Of a stretch of 64,000 nucleotides of DNA, positions 55,801 through 64,000 are shown piece after piece. A program made the position numbers and the translations under genes. The notes beneath the pieces are model-generated. The model did not search any database. It had not been told where the DNA came from and saw only the letters and a program-made list of their open reading frames with translations. Within the stretch, counting starts at the first letter, position 1, and every line of letters begins with the position of its first letter. The DNA is from Sodiomyces alkalinus F11. Its lineage: Eukaryota > Ascomycota > Sordariomycetes > Glomerellales > Plectosphaerellaceae. The stretch spans positions 1,209,246-1,273,245 of the forward strand of contig NW_021167087.1 of NCBI RefSeq assembly GCF_003711515.1. The letters run 5' to 3'.

Positions 55801-58800
55801 GCCGGTCAGTCGACACGCCCTGGCTCCAAAGTCGACCAGGAGGATGGTGACGAGGCCATGGGTATGGACGATGACGAGGAGGGCAGCAATGCTGGCATGG
55901 ACGAAGAGGTCGATAATCCCCTTGCCGAAGCGGCCGAAGACGAGGAAACGCGACCGCAGTTTCGCTACGAGGCCGGGTATCTTCTGAGTCCCAAAGACGA
56001 CGTCTATGATCGAATCCACGAGCTGCGCGAAGACGTCGGTCGACTCCTCTCTCGAACGCATCAATTCATCAACCAAAACGTGGAGGATGACGTCCCCTGT
56101 TTTACTGCGCTGTACGCTGCGTACAGGACGTGGATAACAGACGTGGGTATTGAGCGCTCCGCCCATCCGCTTGAGAGGCACCTCCGACTGTACAAGCAGG
56201 GAATCGCTGCTTTTAAGATCAGCGGCCTACGCAAGGTGTACCCGCGGCCACTGCTCGTTAAGCGGGCGGACGCCTACCAGTTGCTTCGCGTGAAGCATAA
56301 CGCCTCGGCCCGGCAGAAGAGCGAGCTCGACGAGCGTCTGCTCCTCGACCTGGCCGAATCCTGTACTTCGCTGTACGCCGACGTACGTCGCGTTGCCCAG
56401 GGAGCTCTCGAGTCTTCGCTGAAGGCCCTGATCGGCGGTCGGCCCATGGTGATCCCCGTCATCATGGAGAAGCTCCGGACGGCTCTGGCCGACGAAGATC
56501 ACGACCGCATCAAGGGCGCCATATACACGCTGTTCTTCACGAGTCTTCTTAAAACGTTGATGAAGGACTGGCGCTACGGGCCGGATGCGCTCCGATTGTA
56601 CATGAAAGCCGGCACCATCGACAAACCGAGTATCCAGAATCTGGTGGCCTCGGCCGTCTACCAGATGTTCGACTTTGGCAAAGCGTTTGAGAGCATGGTC
56701 ATCGTGGACGAGGATCTGGTGGGGCAGATCAAGCCCGACGTCGACTGCACGAAAGCCATCGAGGCGCGGAAAAAGTTCATCCGGCGTCGGCGCGCGCACG
56801 TCGAGGAGAAGAAGTCGGCTCTCGGGGTCGAGCTGACGCAGTTGTCCCTGAACGCGCACTGGAAGATCGCCGGCCGCTGCATCATCTTCGCCCTCAACCT
56901 CTCGCTGCGATTCAAGTCGCTGGCGCCGTCGCAGCTCGTCGAGGTGATCGCCAAGGGCGCCAACGATACCCACCCGGGCTTGCGGGTACACTACATGTCG
57001 GCGTTGACGGCGTTGTTCGAGGCCATTGACATGCGTGCGGCGTACGATCACCGTTACGAGAACTACATCCTGGGGGAGGACAAGGACCGCCACAAAGTCA
57101 TCGTGCCGGTGCCGAAAGGCGATGCGGAGTTTACGGCCAAGTTTCTGGACGCTTTCGAGAAGCCCGACGACGCCGAGTACATGGTGAATACGGACCACCC
57201 TGGCTGGCTCGTGTGGGGCAAAGATTTCCTCGCCTTCCGCGCCAAACCGCTGCCGTTTACGGACTACGACGAGGTCGAGACGGCGGTGCGTGAGCAGATT
57301 GGCGGCATCGTGACGCGGGAATGGATGAAGACGTGCTTCGAGTACATGAAGCAGGAGCCTCGCGACCCCAGCGCGGACCGCTTCCGCATGACCAACGTCT
57401 TCATGCTCATGCACGTGTTTGACCTGATGCACTACGGCGGCACGGTGGTGACGATGGAGGACGTGCAGGAGCTGACCAAGGAAATCTACGGCGACGGCAG
57501 CGACAAGCACCAACACCGGGCGACGGCCGAGATTGTGGGCGCTCTCTTGACGGGCTCGTCGGACGACCCGCCCGACTTTCGGAACAAGGTCTGGAGCTTC
57601 GCGGCACCGATGCTGCTCAAGATCATCTCGGACGATTTGACGCCGGAAAACGTCTCGTACTGGACGACGTGCCTTCATCTGATCATGGGTTCCAAAGACC
57701 CGCGCCGGTCTCACGAGATCATCCGCCACCTCACGTCGTTCCGACTCGACATGTCGTCCAATGCGGCCTTCAAGGAGGCGTCCAAGATTCACCTGCTCGA
57801 GTCGGCCATTTCCGACTTGGGGTGGCACTTCCGGCACGAGAAGCCCATCCTGGAGAACTTCCTCGCCCACCTAGATCACCCCTACAAGACGGTCCGGGAG
57901 GCCATGGGCCGCGTCATCGCCAGCATCTATAGGACTAGGTACCATGAGTCGTTTGAGAGCGTGCCGAAGCTGCTGGAGCAGAACAAGGAAGCGTCGTCGA
58001 TCGGGTTGCGGCCGTACCAGCCGACCGAGGCGTTCTCGGCCACCATCCTCGACGTATTCGAGCGCATCGAGAAGTGGCGACAGGAACGGACGCCGGGACA
58101 GAACACGCCGTCGTCGTACACGTCCGGGTCCAAGACGGTGCTCACCTGGCTGGACGCGACGCTGTCGCAGCAGGACTGCACGCAGCTGGTGCGGTTCTTC
58201 CCGGAGCCGTTCATGGAGCAGCTGCTGCACATGATGGACGTCAAGGAGGACCCGGAGCTTATGAAGCTGGCCTACCACGTGTATCGTCACCTGCCGAACG
58301 TGCCGTTCCGGGCGGGCGAGGAGGGGGCGTTTATCGCGTCGATGATCCGCATCGGGCGGACGTCCAGCAGCTGGCACCAGCGGCTGCGGGCGCTCGTGAA
58401 CATGCAGGTGATCTACTTCCGGCGGCTCTTTTTGATCAGCAGCGACCAGCGGCGGCTGCTCTTCGACGCGGTGAGCGAGATGCTGGCGGACCAGCAGCTG
58501 GAGGTGCGCACGTGCGCGTCGAACACGCTGGCGGGCATGGTGCGGTGCTCGCCGCAGCGGATCCGGGGGCCGACGATCGAGCTGCTCAAGGAGCGGTTCG
58601 AGACGCAGCTGCGGCGGAACCCGATGCCGAAGAAGAAGCTGCCGGGGACGGACACGCCGGTGGACGTGCAGAAGCAGATCACGCGGAGGCACGCGGCGGT
58701 GCTGGGCCTCGGGGCGCTGGTGGAGGCGTTCCCTTATGCGACGCCGCCGCCGAAGTGGATGCCGGAGGTGCTGGCGACGCTGGCGAACCGGGCGGCGTCG

Positions 58801-59028
58801 GATCCGGGGATCGTGGGGAAGGCGACGAAGGCGATTCTCTCGGACTTTAAAAAGACGCGGCAGGACAGTTGGAGCGTTGATAAGAAGGTGAGTGCTGCAT
58901 TGCGCGCGTTTCGTTTCGTTTCGCGTTCTCTTTACAGACAAGACTGCTGACGACGACCTGGATAGTATTTCACCGAAGAGCAGCTGGACGCGCTGGAAGG
59001 TGTGTTGTGGAAGAGTTACTTTGCTTAA
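52878..59028 (+). CDS. BLM10: Proteasome activator BLM10/PA200
   Basis: Three exons, 52878-53350, 53496-58887 and 58966-59028, encode 1975 aa, close to other fungal Blm10 proteins. It is a HEAT-repeat solenoid throughout. Recognisable stretches are RTFSYFDHLPFPVEEES near the start, VDDLVLDWRPLWREI at the exon 2 start, and the LDALEGVLWKSYFA C-terminus encoded by the tiny last exon. Blm10/PA200 caps the 20S core particle, opening its gate through a C-terminal hydrophobic-Tyr-X motif; yeast ends YYA, here the end is YFA. An acidic stretch occurs near residue 960. The first intron is 145 bp, the second 78 bp. This is a conserved housekeeping gene, unrelated to the clusters, acting in nucleus and cytosol. 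Confidence 0.95.
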
Positions 59029-59528
59029 GTTGAGCGCATACCATACGCAAACGAGGTACGACTTGTGGACATTTGAATCATTCAGGGTTGGGGTTTAAAG
59101 AGAACGGCATGGAGGCATTCGTCCGGGGGGGGGGGGACAGGGATAGATGGGGATATCTCTTATGTTCCGTTGGGGTTGTATGAGTCCAGTCGGCATATCG
59201 AAGGAAGAAGCGTGGGGTTGTCAGCATGGGCTTGGGTTATTTGATAGACGGTGTATGAATACAGCGAGCAGCATGCCATGAGAGAAATGACAATACACTA
59301 TAACCGTATGTTGAAGGTGAGGCCGCCTGTTCCCGTGTGGATGTCTTGGGTGTATTGGATGGATATATCCTCGTTTAGGAGATGGGAGATGCTGAGAAGT
59401 TGAGGTGAACTCCATATTCCAACAATGTAAGACCGTTGCGTGTATCATAATCATGCGTAGTTGTAGATATCGTATGCCCTCGTGCTAACTATATGCGTAA
59501 TGATATCCCGATATCCCGACGACACCCA
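59029..59528. other. Intergenic between convergent genes
   Basis: This is shared 3' flank of BLM10 and the P450 gene, with a G12 run at 59125-59136. No gene is seen. Confidence 0.5.
59125..59136. repeat. Poly-G run (12)
   Basis: Twelve consecutive G bases about 100 bp past the BLM10 stop codon. Confidence 0.95.
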
Positions 59529-61196
59529 TTAAGCCCCCTTTTCGCGCCTCTCCTTCTTCACCTGGTTGAGAATCTCAGCATGATCAATGCCATGCGTACA
59601 ACCAGACTTCAAAATCGCATCTCTCGCCCACGGACCCCGGGGCCGCAACACGGCACGGAAAGGCTTGGGCAAAGTAACGAAGCCCTCGGTGCAATCAAAC
59701 TCGCTAACCTGGTGTCTCCTCCCCGTCGCCTCGTCCACCACGCCAGCCTGCACATCGCCAAAAGCCCACAGCATGCGAGCCATCTGGATGAACAGCTGGC
59801 TGCGGGCGATCATACGTCCGGCGCAGACGCGGCGGCCGAACCCGAAGCCGGTCTGGGGCAGGTCCTTCAGGAGGGAGGTGTTGAGGCCGCAGACGTCGAC
59901 GTGGTGCGGTTCCGAGACGTCGGCGGGACGGGCCATCCAGCGCTCCGGGTAGAAGGAGTGGACGTCTTGGCCGAAGACGGACTCGTCGCGGGTGATGGCG
60001 TAGGCGTTGGCGAGGACGATGGAGTTGGCGGGGATGCGGTAGCCCTCGTAGGCGTCTTCGGACCTGGTGAAGTGGGGGACGCCGCCTACGACGACGGGGC
60101 GCCAGCGGAGGGTTTCGCTGGCGATGGCGTCGATGAAGGCCAGCTTGGGGCGGTCCTCGAAGGTGGGCAGCCTGTCCCGGCCGACGACGTCGTCGAGGAG
60201 CTTCTGGGCTTGCGGGACCCAGCGGGAGCCGCATGTGATCCAGGCGACGATGAACCAGTCCAGGGCGACGGTGGAGGTGTCCAGGCCCGCGTCGGCCAGG
60301 ATGCCGAGGTCGAAGGCGAGCTCGACTTTCGGCATGTCCTGGGCTTCCTGGGAGGCGTGCATGAATTTGCTAAAGTTCCAGCCCGGGTTGGCGAGGCCCT
60401 TGTCGAGGTTCCCGACGTGGAGCTTGCGCTCGAGGTCGAACAGCTCGTCGGCCTCGCGTTTCCAGGGGGCCAGGAAGCGCGGGAGGTGGTTGAGCTGCGG
60501 GATCGAGTCGACGAGGTAGGCGCCGACCTGCCCCGTGCGGGCGAACTCGGCCTGCACGCGCTTCCCGTCGAGGAGCTCCTGCTCGTAGCCCGTCTTGAGG
60601 CGGTAGCCGTAGAGGAGGCAGTAGATGAAGCTGGCCATGGCGCGCTCGTGGTGGTGGTGGAAGTCGAGCCCCTTTTCGCCGAAGGTGTCCCAGTCGCGGA
60701 GGGCGTCGAACAGGAGTTGGCGCGATTCGAGGTCCTGGAGGGGCCGGTAGGAGCTGGCGGACGGGAGGGTCATCAGGGGGGCCTCCATGCGCTGGTGGAG
60801 CTTGTAGCGGTCGTCGTAGGGGCGGAGGAGCATGTGCATGCCCTTGGTGACCATCTCGCCGGCCATGACCATGCGCGGGCGGTCCGAGTACCGCGAGCCT
60901 CGTTTGTTGAGGAGGTCGTAGGCCGGTTGGTGCTTGGAGAGGATGATGAGGGGCTGGCCGGCCATGCTGAGGTGCATGATGGGGCCGTATTGTTTGCTCA
61001 TGTAGTATAGGTGAAGCCATTGCAAGCTCTTGGGGAGTTGGTGCAGGTTTCCGAGAAGAGGGAGGGGCTTGGGGCCTGGTGGGAGGGGTAAGGCGTTGGG
61101 AGATGCCCGTCCTCGGCGGATGAAGGAGGTGAGGAGGCGGCCGAGGATAAGGGCCCCGAAAAGGGCCAGCAAGAGGAGACGCGGATCTTGCAACAT
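59529..61196 (-). CDS. Cytochrome P450 monooxygenase, membrane-anchored
   Basis: A single exon encodes 555 aa from the first in-frame ATG (61196). An N-terminal transmembrane anchor (LLLLALFGALILGRLL) precedes the proline-rich hinge LPLPPGPKPLPLLGN. The oxygen-binding I-helix reads DAGLDTSTVAL, the K-helix ETLRW (ExxR), the PERF region FYPERWMARP, and the haem loop FGFGRRVCAGR carries the Cys ligand. It looks fully functional and ER-located. The overall pattern (LHQLPKSLQWLHLYYMSKQYGP, and FGFGRRVCAGRMIA) is that of fungal O-methylsterigmatocystin-oxidoreductase-like P450s. No intron is present. It lies 18 kb beyond the regulator, so membership in either biosynthetic set is doubtful. Confidence 0.94.
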   Translation of the reverse strand: MLQDPRLLLLALFGALILGRLLTSFIRRGRASPNALPLPPGPKPLPLLGNLHQLPKSLQWLHLYYMSKQYGPIMHLSMAGQPLIILSKHQPAYDLLNKRGSRYSDRPRMVMAGEMVTKGMHMLLRPYDDRYKLHQRMEAPLMTLPSASSYRPLQDLESRQLLFDALRDWDTFGEKGLDFHHHHERAMASFIYCLLYGYRLKTGYEQELLDGKRVQAEFARTGQVGAYLVDSIPQLNHLPRFLAPWKREADELFDLERKLHVGNLDKGLANPGWNFSKFMHASQEAQDMPKVELAFDLGILADAGLDTSTVALDWFIVAWITCGSRWVPQAQKLLDDVVGRDRLPTFEDRPKLAFIDAIASETLRWRPVVVGGVPHFTRSEDAYEGYRIPANSIVLANAYAITRDESVFGQDVHSFYPERWMARPADVSEPHHVDVCGLNTSLLKDLPQTGFGFGRRVCAGRMIARSQLFIQMARMLWAFGDVQAGVVDEATGRRHQVSEFDCTEGFVTLPKPFRAVLRPRGPWARDAILKSGCTHGIDHAEILNQVKKERREKGA

Positions 61197-63941
61197 GTTG
61201 GTGAAGAGAGGATGAAGTTGTGCTGCGTCGTCTTGTGCTGCGTCGTCTTGTGTTGCAAACCCTTCCCTTTCGAAGACACTGGCGGAAGCGCTCACGAGGA
61301 AGCACGAGAACGGGCTGATGTGCGTGTAAACTCCAATGCCACCGGGGGTCCCCGCGCTCTTTTCAAGGAAACATAAAGCTTTCCATGTTGCGACATGATC
61401 CTACTTGGTCCCCCGCTTGAAATATCCTGATCATTACCTTTTCCAGGCCTTTTCTCGCATGGGCCCCACGCCTCTCCCACGCTATATTGGCCCTGCATTC
61501 ACCACTGGGGATGGAATAGGCTGTGGATGGGACTGGCGTGCCATGATCTCCGAGCTCCTGGGGAACCGACTCGCGCATGGAGGGGGAAAGACGGGGTACG
61601 GTGGTAGCCGAGCTGCACGGCACGGTATCAGGGTGGAGGGTGGGGGCTGCGAGTCGCCGACTCGCCAGTCGCCAGTCGCGACACCCCATGCTTGGCCCCC
61701 GACTGCCAGGTAAATTGTAATGATAGCGTGGGCCTGGCTTGAATCTTGATGGATTGAGTAATGGCTGTACGTTGTATGGGTTGTTTCACGGGAGAGGTGC
61801 GATCTTCATGGGTACAGATAGAGACCCCGGAGAAATATCTCCTCAACTTTCTATGGAGCTGTAAGGTGTAGCTCTAAGTGTGTTTCTACTGTGCTTCGTA
61901 CGAGGACGCGGATACGTACGTTGTATGGAGCAGGCGATGCAAGCCGTCCGTGCCATGCGTATAAGTATGCACATCTGCCAAGCACGCGAGACACTTCAAG
62001 CTTGGTCAAGTCTAATGCTCCCACGGACCTTTTCAGAGGCCATGACAAGAGTTCAAGTTGTCTCTCTTGTTTGGATCGTCACGATGGGACGGTCCGCCTT
62101 GGTCGAGTCTCTCAACTGTCGACTGTGTCCTTGGAAGGGACACGGCGGGCCCGGGACGACGAATGGCTACTTGCACCCTTTTATTCATACCAAGAGGAGA
62201 GTGACGCTCTGTGGTGCGAGGTGCTGCCGGAGATTTCTCCGTTGGGCTGACTACATATTGCTGACAAGAATTTCTTTTTCTACATGGCAATTTTGAAAGA
62301 GTCGTCCCGCCCGCATGACGCCTCGAATATTCATCTCACAGCTGAATTACATGGAGTAGAGGTCTTGGTATGGGGCCATGGCGAGGACTAGCGTCGCTGC
62401 CGGAGCGCCGGGGAGCTCATCCCGGCGTGTTAGTGGCATGGCATGGCATGCAAAGCGTCTGGTGGATGCGAACGGGATGACCCGCCTAGGCCCAAGTCCT
62501 CGTCCTACTGTGTCGTGCTAGAACGCCTCTCTTGAGTCTGGAGTCCTGAAATGCATGCCAGATAGGATAGACAAAGCAATGGGCAACCCTGAATCGATGC
62601 ATAAAAGCTTTGTTTCACCGCTATTTCGGGATATCCAAGTACAACTGTAAGTAGGCATGTATGCAGGATGAGAACGAACCGACAGGGGGCATACGCTGCT
62701 AGCCTGCCCTCCAATATGCGGGTGAGATATCAGAAATCATCCGCAGTCTTAGTCCATGGTATGTCTTATAAGACGCGGGCTAGTGGTGGTCACGACCCAG
62801 GAGTCTCAGCCAAGCCCATGCCCAGAGGTAATCGTGATCTTTTCGGACAACTCTTTAAAATGTCTCCAACTTGTAATGAGTATGCACCTATTTCTGGCCC
62901 CCCGACTCGCTTGCGGTCTTGGATCACGGTTCTACGGAGCATTCATGCCCACCCCACGGGCCCGCGGCAACGGCCCGAGGATTCTGCTACGCGGGCAGAC
63001 CCATAAACCCAATACAGCATCTGGAGGTGAAGCCGGTGAGTGAAGAGATTTGCAAGACTCCAAGGGTCAGACATGCCATTGTAGAGTTGAAGATTCGAAA
63101 ACCCCAAAGGCTCCACTGCCGCAATACCTGGTTGAGTGGTAGTTGAGTCTATAGAGAGTTGGCCGTACCTAGATAGATAGTGGCAAACAGTGGGAATAAA
63201 TACGCAGCATCTAAACGATAATGGGGGGTAAAGGCCATCGGCCCAGCCCAGCCTGCCTCCTGAGCGGCCTGCCTGCATGCAGACTCGGCATATGTACGCA
63301 CTCCACTATAAGGCCACTCGAACGGACTTGACGCTCAAGAATATGAATCTGATATTACCCTTGCGGGCTTTGTTCTGAAATTACAAAAAACTACAACAGT
63401 TTCAGTATGTTTAACGCTGTAGAGTACAACGCAGATGATTATGGGACATTCTTACTCGGTAACAGGTCCTGGACTCGGGATAGCCAGTCATAATCTCATA
63501 AACCTTTCAGGGGTCCCAGGTGTGGTCCACAGGCTCTCAGGGGTCAAGGTCGCTGACGACCCCTCCACGGGCTCGGTTACAGAACTACGGGCGCAAGTCA
63601 CATTCTTCGCCTTTCTGCAAAGTTACTTCTCCTCATCCTGGGCCAGGGGGGGCTTTTGTGAAGAGATGAGCCCCCATCTCACGAGAGCTTCGTCGGCCTT
63701 GACGAAAGTGTAGAATTAAATGTCGCCCCGTTCCCACGTCCAAGAAGAACACGAAAGGCTCCTGAGGAGTTTGCGTGCCGACACTCACTTTTTGTTTCTT
63801 CATTTTTATTGCTTTTAGTTTCTTCTCTGCTTTTTCGTACTCCGTCGATTCCGAGCACCTGGTTTATCCCGAGATTCTGCCTCCAGGCGAAACTTGTACG
63901 ACTACGACCGACAAAACATCTACAGCAAACGCCCAGCCGCC
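61197..63941. other. Intergenic, 2.7 kb
   Basis: This is a divergent promoter region between the P450 gene and the partial gene at the window end. Only short, unconvincing open frames are present. Confidence 0.45.
61218..61256. repeat. 15-bp tandem repeat in the P450 leader
   Basis: Two exact copies of TTGTGCTGCGTCGTC and a partial third lie directly upstream of the P450 ATG on the minus strand. Confidence 0.85.
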
Positions 63942-64000
63942 ATGAGGCTGCCGGCCTGGGCAGCCCTCGCCGTCGGTGGCCTGGCCGTCTTCTCGAAGGC
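63942..64000 (+). CDS. Start of a probable secreted-protein gene, cut by window end
   Basis: An ATG in good context (CGCCATG) opens a frame of 19 complete codons with signal-peptide character (MRLPAWAALAVGGLAVFSK) before the sequence stops. The upstream region has a pyrimidine-rich leader typical of fungal genes. Nothing can be said about the mature product. Confidence 0.5.
   Translation, partial: MRLPAWAALAVGGLAVFSK

Noticed and set aside
56227..57870. 547-aa minus-strand open frame
   Set aside because: Antisense shadow of BLM10 exon 2; His/Arg/Val-rich with no domain.
59493..61010. 505-aa plus-strand open frame
   Set aside because: Antisense shadow of the P450 gene.
59529..61295. Longer N-terminus for the P450 (starting near 61295)
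   Set aside because: That frame begins with a non-ATG codon and translates the 15-bp tandem repeat; the ATG at 61196 directly precedes the membrane anchor.

Overview
The window is nuclear DNA from a filamentous ascomycete (Pezizomycotina, most likely Sordariomycetes). The evidence is short (about 50-150 bp) GT-AG introns with CTAAC/CTGAC branch sites, a PKS-NRPS megasynthase gene, a Zn2Cys6 regulator of AflR type, GC-rich genes beside AT-rich gene-free blocks, and repeat copies that differ only by C-to-T/G-to-A changes in CpA/TpG context, which is the signature of repeat-induced point mutation (RIP). I cannot name the species.

Layout. 0-7 kb: two divergent aminoglycoside-phosphotransferase-like kinase genes, separated by a degenerate LTR element (TSD GCCCC), then a small lysine-rich protein gene. 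7.3-28.3 kb: a biosynthetic gene cluster with a 4256-aa PKS-NRPS (KS-AT-DH-MT-KR-ACP-C-A-T-R, minus strand, 4 exons), a divergently transcribed trans-acting enoyl reductase, an EthD-fold protein, an alpha/beta-hydrolase-fold protein that appears to lack its catalytic Ser and His, and a saccharopine-dehydrogenase-like oxidoreductase. 28.6-33.9 kb: a 5.3-kb, RIP-ruined, AT-rich block bounded by 41-bp perfect terminal inverted repeats and carrying clusters of a GAAACGATTC motif. 35-41.4 kb: a second small gene set (GST, four-helix DUF1772-like membrane protein, EthD-fold protein, AflR-type regulator). This matches the accessory enzymes of fungal anthraquinone pathways, but no non-reducing PKS is present. 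42.5-44 kb: a secreted HExxH metallopeptidase. 44-49.3 kb: nearly gene-free apart from a tRNA-Asp. 49.3-52 kb: a GPI-type cupredoxin and a gag-like protein with a duplicated domain. 52.9-59 kb: the proteasome activator BLM10/PA200. 59.5-61.2 kb: a cytochrome P450. At 63.9 kb the first codons of another secreted-protein gene run off the end.

How the genes work together (inference): the PKS half builds a methylated polyketide, with enoyl reduction supplied in trans by the divergent reductase. The ACP hands the chain to the C domain, which joins it to one amino acid loaded by A-T. The R domain, with YxxxK present, releases the product, probably as an aldehyde. The hydrolase-fold protein is of the type found in fusarin and cytochalasan clusters, where it acts in ring formation after release. 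Whether the 35-41 kb genes belong to the same pathway or are the remains of a separate anthraquinone-type cluster cannot be settled from the sequence.
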